Positions 52,291 to 60,161 of a DNA stretch of 64,000 bases are shown here, one piece after another (within the stretch, counting starts at the first letter, position 1; each line of letters begins with the position of its first letter). The translations under genes were made by a program, and so were the position numbers. Origin of the DNA: Streptomyces sp. YPW6 (GTDB lineage: Bacteria; Actinomycetota; Actinomycetes; Streptomycetales; Streptomycetaceae). The stretch lies in contig NZ_CP076457.1 of assembly GCF_018866325.1 (NCBI RefSeq), positions 5,119,001 through 5,183,000 on the forward strand, given 5' to 3'. The notes beneath the pieces were generated by a model, which was not told the origin of the DNA, did no database searches, and saw only the letters and a list, made by a program, of their open reading frames with translations.

Positions 52291-52635
52291 ATGAAAGAAC
52301 AGCCGATGAACACCGTCCGCCTGCTCCCCTGGGCCGGCACGGCCGGCAGGCCCTGTTACGTCGTCGGCAACGGCGACGGCAAGGTCTCGCGTGAGGCCGA
52401 CAAGGTCGAGGCCATGCAGCTCGGCATGGCGTACGACCTCCTCGACCACGCCGACGACCTGGTCGCGGACGACGGGTCCACGGCCGTCCAGCTCCGCCAT
52501 GTAGCCGCCGCCCTCGCGCACTCGCTGCGGGACGTGCACCGGGTAGCCCGGAGCCGTGGCCTGCGGCTGGGGATTCCCGACGCCTTCGAGCCGGACCATC
52601 CGTCGGGCCCGGGGCTGGTCCGGCTGCGGCTGTAG
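52291..52635 (+). CDS. Small conserved protein of the whiJ-like cluster
   Basis: 114 aa acidic, helical protein with LPWAGTAGRPCYVVGNGDG, then EAMQLGMAYDLLDHADDLVAD and LRHVAAALAHSLRDVHRVARSRG. Proteins of this shape accompany XRE/DUF397 pairs in Streptomyces; their function is unknown. ATG 52291 (GGAG 11 bases upstream) is preferred; ATG 52306 is possible. It is divergent from the XRE gene across ~130 bp, likely a shared regulatory region. Confidence 0.75.
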   Translation: MKEQPMNTVRLLPWAGTAGRPCYVVGNGDGKVSREADKVEAMQLGMAYDLLDHADDLVADDGSTAVQLRHVAAALAHSLRDVHRVARSRGLRLGIPDAFEPDHPSGPGLVRLRL

Positions 52636-52831
52636 AACTGCTGGTTGGCGGCAGAGTTGGCAGAGAGGCCACAGGACACGGACCCCCGGACCTCGGCCGC
52701 GCACAACACGCACTCCGCCCCATGCGGCAGCGGGTCCAGCACCCGGTGGCGTGCGCGCGAGGCCGTCGCGGCGTCCTCCGGGCCGGGCGTGACCTTGACG
52801 TACGGGTTCATCCGCAGGCGATCATGAGGTC

Positions 52832-53416
52832 ATGGCCCGTACGTTGTCGACGCCACCCACCCTGGCCTCCGGCTGCCTCGCCGGAGCCCCGCAACCCGTG
52901 ATCCCGGTAGCCGGTGACGGGCTTCTGCTGCGTCCGTGGGAGCGGGCCGACGCGCGGGCGTTCCTCTCCGCGTACGAGGAGACTCGCCGCTGGCACACGC
53001 ACCGCCCCACGACGGTGGCCCAGGTGGAGGAGTGGTTCGACGGGTATCGCCAGGACTGGGAGCGGGAGAAGGGCTGCCACTGGGCTGTCGCGCGCGACAG
53101 CGGAGAGGTGCTCGGCCGGATGGCCTTGCGTCGCGTGGACCTCGCCGACGGCGCCGCGAACGCGGCGTACTGGGTGCTCCCGGCCGCACGCGGGGCCGGG
53201 GTCGCCTCCCGTGCCCTGGCGGCGGTCAGCGCGTGGGCGCTGGACGGCATCGGCTTCCAGCGGCTGGAGTTGGACCACTCGACGCGCAACGACGCCTCCT
53301 GCCGGGTCGCGACCAGGGCCGGTTTCCGGCTGGAGGGCACCAAGCGCAACGCGGCCGTGCACGACGACGGACGGCACGACATGCATCTGCACGCCCGCGT
53401 CAGGGGCGACCGTTGA
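52832..53416 (+). CDS. GNAT N-acetyltransferase (RimJ/RimL type)
   Basis: 194 aa acetyltransferase. LLRPWERADARAF opens the domain at ~30; WAVARDSGEVLGRMALRRVD and the CoA-binding ARGAGVASRALAAVSAWAL (~122-142) are clear. LELDHSTRNDASCRVATRAGFRLEG is the RimJ/RimL signature. Substrate is unknown; the family modifies ribosomal-protein N-termini, antibiotics or small amines. Convergent with the esterase gene, nine bases apart. Confidence 0.93.
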   Translation: MARTLSTPPTLASGCLAGAPQPVIPVAGDGLLLRPWERADARAFLSAYEETRRWHTHRPTTVAQVEEWFDGYRQDWEREKGCHWAVARDSGEVLGRMALRRVDLADGAANAAYWVLPAARGAGVASRALAAVSAWALDGIGFQRLELDHSTRNDASCRVATRAGFRLEGTKRNAAVHDDGRHDMHLHARVRGDR

Positions 53417-53425
53417 TGCGTCCGC

Positions 53426-54343
53426 TCAGCCGAACCGCTCGCTCAGCCAGGAGTTGATCCCGTCGAGCGCGGTCGCGGCCAGTGCGGTGGGATGGCCGGT
53501 GAAGCCGTGGGGGGAGGCGGGGTAGACGCGCAGCTCGACGTCGTTACCGGCCGCCGACAGCCGCCCCGCCATGGTCAGGTTGTCCTCCAGCAGGATGTCC
53601 TCGCTGCCGACGACCAGGAGTGCCGGAGGAAGGCCGCTCAGGTCGGCGTAGAGAGGTGAGATGTCGGGACGGGTGCGGTCGTGGTCAGGCACGTGGCCGA
53701 CGTACGCCTGGATGAAGTACTCGTCCGCGATGAGGCGCCCGCTCGGGGTCCGCGCGCTCAGGTCCCAGGTGCCGAAGCGCAGCGCGGCCCCGGCGAACCG
53801 GTCGGCGACACCCCGGTCCCGCAGCCGGACGAGGGTCGCGAGGGCGAGGGTGGCTCCGGCGGAGCTCCCGCCGATCGTGAGCCGCGCGGTCCCGAAGCGG
53901 GCCTCGGCCTGCTCGACGAGCCGGAGCGCCACCGCTTCGCAGTCGTCGGGGGCGGCCGGCCAGGGGCGTTCGGGCGCGAGCCGGTAGTCGACGGCGACGA
54001 CGGCGGAGTGCAGGGCCTCGGAGAGAGCCCGGTTGCGTACGTCGCTGTGCGCGGCGGAGTCCATGAAGAAGCCGCCGCCGTGGAGGTCCAGGTGGACACC
54101 CCGGGGTGGACCGCCGGACGGCAGGAAGATGCGGACCGGGACGCTTACTCCGGCGGCCTCGACCGTCTCTTCGAGGGGCGGCGGAACGACGGAACGGGGC
54201 GCGGGCTTCTTCGCCCGTGCCTCCTCCAGCTCCGCGAAGTCGGCGGGCCCCCGGCCCGGCGCCCGCGACCGGTAGAAGTCCCGGGCCGCGGCGATCTGTT
54301 CGGCGGGCACGTCCGCCACCAGTGCTTCCAGGGCGAATCGCAT
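53426..54343 (-). CDS. Alpha/beta hydrolase, HSL-type esterase
   Basis: 305 aa cytoplasmic carboxylesterase. Oxyanion-hole HGGG at ~88, nucleophile Ser161 in GGSSAGA, Asp in GSEDILLEDN (~252) and His in SPHGFTGHP (~283) form the catalytic set. DYRLAPERPWPAAPDD is the conserved cap-side segment. Family IV esterases hydrolyse short-chain esters. No neighbouring pathway suggests a natural substrate. Confidence 0.93.
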   Translation of the reverse strand: MRFALEALVADVPAEQIAAARDFYRSRAPGRGPADFAELEEARAKKPAPRSVVPPPLEETVEAAGVSVPVRIFLPSGGPPRGVHLDLHGGGFFMDSAAHSDVRNRALSEALHSAVVAVDYRLAPERPWPAAPDDCEAVALRLVEQAEARFGTARLTIGGSSAGATLALATLVRLRDRGVADRFAGAALRFGTWDLSARTPSGRLIADEYFIQAYVGHVPDHDRTRPDISPLYADLSGLPPALLVVGSEDILLEDNLTMAGRLSAAGNDVELRVYPASPHGFTGHPTALAATALDGINSWLSERFG

Positions 54344-54733
54344 GGGCCGCTCCTCATCCGCTCGGGTCTCCGCCGGATGCTATCGGTGCCGCCGACCGGG
54401 CAGGCGCTCGGACGATCAAGCGCGGGGCGTGGGCGCGGCGTTCGCGGGTGTTCGCGGCGAGCCGGCGGTTCCCCACCGGGACGGAGGCGCCGTTCGCTGT
54501 GACGCGGATGCTGACCGGTGGATCACGCGCTCCCCGGATCGGTCGGGCCGGAAGATCGTCTCGTGGTGCTCGTCGGTGAGGGCCCGGTCCACCGTGAGGT
54601 GCGGCCCGGGGTGGTCGGGGTCCCGTGCGTGTGGTCGCCCCCGTCCTATGGCTCCCGTCCCGTCGGGCCGCGCCGACTCCTCCCGCCGTTCCCGGGGCAT
54701 GCGCAGAGCAACGGCCCCATCCCGTGGATCTGG
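54344..54733. other. Gene-poor stretch; possible small minus-strand ORF
   Basis: 390 bp without a confident gene. On the minus strand 54416-54700 encodes 94 aa; its middle third (HPGPHLTVDRALTDEHHETIF) has Streptomyces-like codon use, but the ends do not and no ribosome site is evident. It may be a remnant. Confidence 0.3.
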
Positions 54734-55420
54734 TCAGCGCGTTCGGATGTCCCAGGCCGGCCGTTGGAGTTCGTCGTTGTTGACGACGATGTCTGCGCGG
54801 TCTGTTGGGCCGGCCGTTGCGAAGTAGAGCTGCTGGGACGGGATGTAACGCTGGTGCCAGGCACGCTCGATCTCGGACGCGTCGGCCGCGGATCCGGCCA
54901 GCGCCTCACCTCGGGTCCGGGCGCGGTCCAGCGTCCGCTCGAACGCGGCAGACACGAAGACGCTGAGGTCCCAGCGGTCAACCAGCTCGGGGCGCAGGAG
55001 AAAGACGCCGTCGAAGAGCAGCACGGCGTCCGCGGGTGCTTCGGTCACGGGGAGGCGCAGCGGGGTGTCGGTCCCCCGGTCGTAGACCGACGGCTGGAAC
55101 CTTCGGTCACCGGTTGGGCCCAGTGGGTCGAGCAGGACCCGGCACATCGTGTCGTGGTCGTGGCTGTCGAAGTAGCAGCCCTCGGGCGAGTACTTGCCGC
55201 GCTGATAGCGCTGCGCCTGGGGGAACAGGAAGCCCTCGATCGTCGCGCGGATGACGTCGCGGCCCCGTGCGCGCAGGACAACGGCCAGTTCGTCGGCCAG
55301 TGTCGTCTTGCCGGCGGCAGGCGGCCCGTCGATGGCGACGCGCACCGGGTGCGCGACCGGGACGGCCTCGATCGACTCGGCCAGGCGGCTGAGGAGTTCA
55401 CTGCGCGGGCCGTTGTCCAT
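54734..55420 (-). CDS. Uridine kinase-like P-loop protein
   Basis: 228 aa nucleoside-kinase-like NTPase. P-loop GPPAAGKTT at 32-40, lid and base-binding segments YFDSHDHDTMCRVLLDPLG and YDRGTDTP, and LLFDGVFLLRPEL corresponding to Walker B. It ends IVVNNDELQRP, the typical NN(D/E) terminal motif. It should phosphorylate a nucleoside or similar small molecule with ATP or GTP; uridine is the family name, not shown. It lies beside a decayed transposase, in an accessory-looking stretch. Confidence 0.85.
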   Translation of the reverse strand: MDNGPRSELLSRLAESIEAVPVAHPVRVAIDGPPAAGKTTLADELAVVLRARGRDVIRATIEGFLFPQAQRYQRGKYSPEGCYFDSHDHDTMCRVLLDPLGPTGDRRFQPSVYDRGTDTPLRLPVTEAPADAVLLFDGVFLLRPELVDRWDLSVFVSAAFERTLDRARTRGEALAGSAADASEIERAWHQRYIPSQQLYFATAGPTDRADIVVNNDELQRPAWDIRTR

Positions 55421-55475
55421 GACTCCACCGTTCCTGTCCCGTGATGTGAGAACACACTACGGCCGGTCACGTGTG

Positions 55476-55727
55476 TCAGCCTGCGGCGGCCTCCTCACGC
55501 TCCATCAGGAAGCCCGTTCTCCGCACCTTTCCGCACCTGGCACCGGCGCGGACGAGGGCGACGAAGTGGGCTCTGGCGATCGCGCGCCGGTGTTCCTGAG
55601 CGGACTCGGCCAACGTGAACACCGTCGCGAGGGCCACGATGGGGTTGCCGACGCCGCGGGTGCCCCCTGTCCGCAGTCCGACCGTGGAGCATGCCGGCTC
55701 GACCGGGTTCGTTGTCCGCAGCTGCAC
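55476..55727 (-). pseudogene. IS256/Mutator-family transposase remnant (C-terminal part)
   Basis: The minus-strand frame encodes RTTNPVEPACSTVGLRT, then LATVFTLAESAQEHRRAI and AHFVALVRAGARC. This follows the end of IS256-type transposases (TTNPIES...VRLRT...GLAMAFKL...ALVRAGA). The N-terminal two thirds and DDE residues are missing and several conserved positions are changed, so it is a decayed fragment. No terminal inverted repeats were found. Confidence 0.75.
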
Positions 55728-55777
55728 CCGGCGCCGCGGGTGCCGGGCAGCCGGGGAGATCTCGGCGGCCCGCCTCC

Positions 55778-56698
55778 TCACGCCTTCGGACCGTCCTCGA
55801 CGGGGCGGGCCATCCAGGTCCGGCGCACGGACCGTACGACGAGGTCGTCGCGGTGGCGTACGTCCTCGGGCCCGCCGCCGATGAGCCGGTCGAGCGCGGC
55901 CAGGTCATCGGCGCCGACGCGCCCGTCGAGCGAGCCGCGGATCCGCTCGAAGACCAGGAAGGCGTACCGGCCCGCCCCTTCGGGCAGCGGGGCGCGCAGC
56001 TCCCACGGCTCGGCCCGCTCCTGCTCGACGCAGAAGCCGGCGGCCGTCAGCAGGGAGCCCCAGTCGGCGCCCCGGTGCGGCAACCGCTCGGCGTGCAGGC
56101 CGTCGAGCGCGGCGCGGCAGCGGGTCTCCAGCCTGCCCGGTTCCCCGTCCTCGGGCAGGAAGGACGGCATCCCGTCCACCTCCGCGACGGCCAGCAGCCC
56201 TCCGGGGCGCAGTGCGGCGCGGATGCCGGCCAGGGCGGTCCCGGGGTCGTCCAGATGGTGCAGGGAGGCCGACGCCCAGACGAGGTCGGCGCCGACCACT
56301 CCCGGCAGGCCGGCACCGGCGTCGGCCTCCAGCGTGCGCACACGGTCGCCCAGCCCCCGGTCGCGGGCCGCCGAGGCGAGCCGCTCCAGCATCGCGGGGG
56401 AGCTGTCGACGGCGGTCACGCGGGCGGTCGGGAACTGCTCCAGCAGGGCGAACGTGCCCGTCCCGGTACCCGAGCCGAGGTCGACGATGTGCCGGACGTC
56501 GTCACCGGCCAGACAGGCGATGCGCCCGGTGAGCGCGGTCAGGTGAGGCGCGAAGAGGGCGGCGTCGAGGTCGAGGATCTCGGGAAGGCCGTTCGGGGTG
56601 GTGTCGGAGGCGTGGGTGTGGTCGTGGGCATGCGCGGAAGGCTTTCCGTGCTGGTGCTGGTGCTGGTGCTGGTGCTGGTGCTGGTGTGCGTGAGCCAT
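55778..56698 (-). CDS. SAM-dependent methyltransferase with His-rich N-terminus
   Basis: 306 aa class I methyltransferase. SAM motif I HIVDLGSGTGTGTFALLEQF near 70, acidic AVDSSPAMLERL, motif WASASLHHLDDPG and LRPGGLLAVAEVDG near 165. The first 32 residues hold 12 histidines in (HQ)n and HAHDHTH runs, a possible Ni/Zn-binding tail of a kind seen on metal proteins, odd on a methyltransferase. The run is coded by a 6-bp microsatellite. No ribosome site is near ATG 56698 (AGGAGG is 15 bases away); TACGCT seven bases upstream allows a leaderless start. Substrate is unknown. Confidence 0.88.
   Translation of the reverse strand: MAHAHQHQHQHQHQHQHGKPSAHAHDHTHASDTTPNGLPEILDLDAALFAPHLTALTGRIACLAGDDVRHIVDLGSGTGTGTFALLEQFPTARVTAVDSSPAMLERLASAARDRGLGDRVRTLEADAGAGLPGVVGADLVWASASLHHLDDPGTALAGIRAALRPGGLLAVAEVDGMPSFLPEDGEPGRLETRCRAALDGLHAERLPHRGADWGSLLTAAGFCVEQERAEPWELRAPLPEGAGRYAFLVFERIRGSLDGRVGADDLAALDRLIGGGPEDVRHRDDLVVRSVRRTWMARPVEDGPKA
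56651..56686. repeat. Hexanucleotide microsatellite (CTGGTG)6
   Basis: Six perfect CTGGTG copies (CACCAG on the coding strand) encode His-Gln repeats at the start of the methyltransferase. In-frame copy-number change would alter tail length without a frameshift. Confidence 0.95.
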
Positions 56699-56736
56699 GC
56701 GATCGAGCGTACGGCCTCCTGCGTTTGGCGCATTCT

Positions 56737-56757
56737 TTCTTGCCGATAACGCAAGAA
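56737..56757. promoter_or_regulatory. Inverted repeat upstream of the methyltransferase
   Basis: TTCTTGC-CGATAAC-GCAAGAA, 7-bp perfect arms with 7-bp spacer, 39 bp before the methyltransferase start. Likely operator of an unidentified regulator. Confidence 0.55.
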
Positions 56758-56758
56758 G

Positions 56759-57037
56759 ATGGCGCTGGAGCCGACCGCGCAGGCAATGCGCGGCCGACTC
56801 GCAGCCGGCCTCCGGGCAACCGGCGGGCCGCCTCGTGCGCATCCGGGGGACGGCCCTTGCGCACCTCTTGATTCCGTACCGCTCCGGCGGCTTCGTCCCG
56901 CTCGCCCTCACGGCGACCGCCGCACCGGTCTCTCCGGTACGGCGGTCCCGGCCGGGGCTCGTCCTGGAGATGCGCTCCCGGACGGCCCGCGCGTACGGAC
57001 TCCTTGTTCCTGGCCCCGACCTCGCTGAGGAAGCAGG
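56759..57037. other. Possible frameshifted small plus-strand gene
   Basis: A plus-strand frame from ATG 56759 (MALEPTAQAMRGRLAAGLRATGG) has good codon use for ~20 codons. Good third-position GC then moves to another frame (RLVRIRGTALAHLLIPYRSG), which runs on to about 57030. It may be a broken regulator divergent from the methyltransferase, but neither part is recognisable. Confidence 0.25.
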
Positions 57038-58252
57038 TCAGACGCCGGCAGCCGGTCGGGCCTGGCGTGCCCGGTCAAGGAGGATGAGCGGCACGGCGGC
57101 CGCACCGAGGGCGGCCCCGATCAGGCACACCGAGTTGAGAGCCGCGCCCTGGGTGAGGGAGACGGCGGCCAGGGCGGGCGTGATGCTGATGCCCAGCTGG
57201 AACGCCGACACGGTAGCGGCGCCGGCCAGGGTCGGTGCGTCGGCCGCGACGGTGAAGACGCGCCCGTAGATGGCCGGGTTCACCACGAACGCGGCGATGC
57301 CGATCAGAACGACCGTGGGAACCACCGCCCAGACGTGCTCGATCGCGACGGCCATGACGGCCGAGAGGATCACGATCGCCGACGCCCCGGTCAGAAGTGC
57401 GAGGTGAGGGCGCTGGTCGGAGATGCGGCCGCCGATGGACAGGCCGATGAAGGCGCCGATCCCGAAGAGAGCGAGGATCGCCGGGATCCAGACCTCGGGC
57501 AGGGCGGTGATCTCTTCCAGCATGGCGGCCAGGTAGTTGAAGGTGATCATGTAGGCCGCGGTGGTCAGGATGGTGACCGCGAACATGCCCCAGAGCATCG
57601 GTCTCCGCAGGATGGAGAGCTCCCGCGACAGGTTCGGTCCGGTGAGCCGGGCGTGGCCCGACTCGGCCGCGGGCAGGTGGAGGAGACACCCGAGGATCCC
57701 GGCGAGCGTCAGGGCCACGACCACCCAGAAGCCCACCTGCCATTGGGTCAAGTGGCTGATCAGCGTCCCTGCGGGACCACCGGCGACCATGGCCGCACTG
57801 AGCCCGCTGACCACGACTCCCGAAGCCCGGGCGTTCCGGTCCGGTGTCACCAGACTGATCGCCGTCACCGTCGCGACGGCGAAGAAGCCCGCATAGGCGA
57901 TGCCGGCAACCACTCTGCTCATCAGCAGGACCTGGTAGTCGCCCAGGAGTCCCACGACGATGCTGGCTGCGAAGACACCCTGGGTCACCATCAGCGTGGT
58001 GCGGCGGGGCCAGTGCAGACTGGCCATGGCGAAGAGCGGACCGCCGATCACGACCCCCAGCGCGAACGCTGTGATCAGGAAGCCGGCCGAGGAGAGCGTG
58101 ACGTCCAGATCGGACGCCACCTCCGGCAGGATGCCGGCCAGCAGGAACTCGGCGGTGCCCATGGCGAAGAGGCTGAAGCCGAGCACGTACACACCGGCGG
58201 GCAGGCCGTCGGACGTCGGCTTTCGGGATGTCACCGCGGTGCCACTGGTCAT
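57038..58252 (-). CDS. MFS drug-efflux transporter (Cml/Cmx-like)
   Basis: 404 aa, 12 predicted TM helices. GFSLFAMGTAEFLLAGILPEVASDL in TM1 and LITAFALGVVIGGPLFA in TM2 are the sugar-efflux/chloramphenicol-type DHA1 signatures; the antiporter motif C-like GLSAAMVAGGPAGTLI is in TM5. Starts at the ATGA overlapping the flavoprotein gene, so both are one operon. It should export a small toxic molecule. The drug is unknown. Confidence 0.92.
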   Translation of the reverse strand: MTSGTAVTSRKPTSDGLPAGVYVLGFSLFAMGTAEFLLAGILPEVASDLDVTLSSAGFLITAFALGVVIGGPLFAMASLHWPRRTTLMVTQGVFAASIVVGLLGDYQVLLMSRVVAGIAYAGFFAVATVTAISLVTPDRNARASGVVVSGLSAAMVAGGPAGTLISHLTQWQVGFWVVVALTLAGILGCLLHLPAAESGHARLTGPNLSRELSILRRPMLWGMFAVTILTTAAYMITFNYLAAMLEEITALPEVWIPAILALFGIGAFIGLSIGGRISDQRPHLALLTGASAIVILSAVMAVAIEHVWAVVPTVVLIGIAAFVVNPAIYGRVFTVAADAPTLAGAATVSAFQLGISITPALAAVSLTQGAALNSVCLIGAALGAAAVPLILLDRARQARPAAGV

Positions 58253-59253
58253 CGGTGCACCCCTCCGGCGTCACGGTGCTGGTCCGGGACGGCGGCGGAC
58301 AGCTCTTGTTCGAGAAGCCAGCCGGCCATGCCGATGCCGGCGGTCGATCCCGCGCCCGCAGCGGCGACGACCTGGGCTCGCGGATGGACGACGTTCCCCG
58401 CCGCCCACACCCCGGGTACATCCGTGGCACCTTGCTGGTCGACGGCAACCAGTCCGTTCTCGGGATTCTCGCCCGCGCCCACCATCTTCAGGACCGCGTC
58501 GTGCGGGACCGGGCGTGGTGCGACGAAGACGGCCCCGCACGACAACGCCTCGCCGCCGTCGAACTCGATCGTCATCGGTTCCCCGCCCGTGGGGTCGGCG
58601 GCGGACGACACCCGCGTGACGGGTGTGTCGACCAGTCGCACGCCGTACGCGGTGAGGCGTCGCCGTGCGGCGTCGCTGATCTCGGAGCCGTTCACGCAGA
58701 ACGTCACCGACGAGCTGTGCCGGCGCATCAGCGCCGCGTGGTGAGCGGAGACGGCTCCCGCCGCACCGCCGATCACCGCGACGGCGCGACCCCGAAGCTC
58801 CCAGCCGTGGCAATGGGGGCAGTGGAGCACCTGCGAGGCCCACCGTTCGGCAAGGCCCGGGATGGCAGGCAGGTCGTCGGTCAGCCCGGTCGCCACGAGT
58901 ACCGATCTGGTACGCAAGGTGCGGCCGTCGTCCAGGCGCAGGCGGAACGTGCCGTCCGGGATCCGGTGTGCTTCGGCCACCGAGGCCGGCAGGATCGTCC
59001 CGCCGTAACGAGCCAACTCCTTCCTGCCCTGTGTCACGAACTCCCCGGGCGCCATGCCGTCCCGGGTCAGGTACCCGTGCATGTGGTCGGCCAGGCGGTT
59101 TCTCGGTTCGCCACGGTCAACGACCACCGTGGCGAACCGCGCCCTCGCCAGCACGACTGCTGCCGTCAGGCCCGCGGCCCCACCGCCGATGACGACGGCG
59201 TCCCACAGGCCCTCCGGCGCCGATCCGCTTCCCGGCTGCGTTGTTGTGTCCAT
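58249..59253 (-). CDS. Thioredoxin reductase-like FAD/NAD(P) oxidoreductase
   Basis: 334 aa. FAD motif VIGGGAAGLTAAVVLAR at ~21, redox-like CPHC at Cys145-Cys148 (HCPHCHGWE), NAD(P) motif AVIGGAAGAVSAHHAAL and closing GVWAAGNV. The CxxC motif is in the TrxR position but embedded in CPxCHGWE, typical of stand-alone TrxR-like flavoenzymes and of dithiol oxidases such as HlmI/GliT that make disulfides in natural products. ATG 59253 has GGAGG eight bases upstream. First gene of the operon with the MFS exporter, divergent from the XRE-cupin gene. Confidence 0.9.
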   Translation of the reverse strand: MDTTTQPGSGSAPEGLWDAVVIGGGAAGLTAAVVLARARFATVVVDRGEPRNRLADHMHGYLTRDGMAPGEFVTQGRKELARYGGTILPASVAEAHRIPDGTFRLRLDDGRTLRTRSVLVATGLTDDLPAIPGLAERWASQVLHCPHCHGWELRGRAVAVIGGAAGAVSAHHAALMRRHSSSVTFCVNGSEISDAARRRLTAYGVRLVDTPVTRVSSAADPTGGEPMTIEFDGGEALSCGAVFVAPRPVPHDAVLKMVGAGENPENGLVAVDQQGATDVPGVWAAGNVVHPRAQVVAAAGAGSTAGIGMAGWLLEQELSAAVPDQHRDAGGVHR

Positions 59254-59286
59254 TCGGATCACCTCCATCGCCAGGATCGGAACGGA

Positions 59287-59302
59287 TTGTCGGTTTCGAC
59301 AA
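59287..59302. promoter_or_regulatory. Inverted repeat in the flavoprotein/XRE-cupin divergent promoter
   Basis: TTGTCG-GTTT-CGACAA, 6-bp perfect arms, between divergent starts at 59253 and 59345. Likely operator of the XRE-cupin regulator. Confidence 0.6.
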
Positions 59303-59344
59303 ATACTTTTGCCGATTCCGGGACGCATGGGCAGGCTGCCTCCC

Positions 59345-59923
59345 ATGGGCCGTCAACCGAGTGTCGATGCGGCGATCGAGCAGATCGCCCCCCGCCTGCG
59401 CAGCGCGCGCGACAGGAAGGGCGTCAGCCTGGCCGACCTCGCACGCGCCACGGGCATCTCGACCAGCACCCTGTCCCGGCTGGAGTCGGCGCAGCGCAAG
59501 CCGAGCCTCGAGCTTCTTCTGCCGGTCGTCGCGGCGCTCGGCATCCCCCTCGACGAGATCGTCGCCGCACCCCGCATCCATGACCCCCGTGTGCCGCAGC
59601 GCCCCACCACGAGAGACGGCCGGCAACTGATTCCGTTGTCGCGCCATCAGGGAGAGCCGCGCGCCTACAAGATGGTCATCCCCGCACACGACGAAGAGCC
59701 GCACCTGCGGGTCCACGCAGGGTACGAGTGGCTGTACGTGCTGCGCGGGCGACTTCGTGTGAAGCTGGGCGACCGCGACTTCGTCATGGGCGAGGGCGAA
59801 GCCGCCGAGTTCGACTGTCAGCTGCCGCACTGGTTCGGTGCCGCCGGACGCGGCAGCGTGGACGTGCTCAGCCTTTTCGGAAAGCAGGGCGAACGCATTC
59901 ACCTCCGCACGCCCCGGCGCTGA
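59345..59923 (+). CDS. XRE regulator with cupin sensor domain
   Basis: 192 aa. HTH (~12-67: LRSARDRKGVSLADLARATGISTSTLSRLESAQRKPSLELL) followed by a C-terminal cupin (~110-185: AHDEEPHLRVHAGYEWLYVLRGRLRVKLGDRDFVMGEGEAAEF). Such regulators sense a small ligand or metal via the cupin. It is divergent from the flavoprotein-MFS operon and most likely represses it. ATG 59345 is preferred; ATG 59327 is in frame. No strong ribosome site is seen. The 238 bp after its stop hold no gene. Confidence 0.92.
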   Translation: MGRQPSVDAAIEQIAPRLRSARDRKGVSLADLARATGISTSTLSRLESAQRKPSLELLLPVVAALGIPLDEIVAAPRIHDPRVPQRPTTRDGRQLIPLSRHQGEPRAYKMVIPAHDEEPHLRVHAGYEWLYVLRGRLRVKLGDRDFVMGEGEAAEFDCQLPHWFGAAGRGSVDVLSLFGKQGERIHLRTPRR

Positions 59924-60161
59924 CGCAGGAGCACGTGGGCGCCGTGATCCGAGGCGGCGGGCGGCGCGGGGCAGCCTCGCCGAGGAGTTGCTTTCCGGTC
60001 CGGCAGGGGCAGGGGGCGACGCTCACCCCGGCAGCCGGCGCGTCGAAGTCACGTGCGTCGGGTTCGGGGAACCGGCTGCCGCCGGTGTCCTGAGACGGGA
60101 TGTCGGGTCACTGCGGCAGACCGGGGGCCCTGGGGCACGCGCCGGGTTGCTCCTCCGCCGC

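Noticed and set aside
52356..52811. 151-aa minus ORF near the GNAT gene
   Set aside because: Mostly antisense to the small whiJ-cluster gene; the unique first third has no motif or ribosome site.
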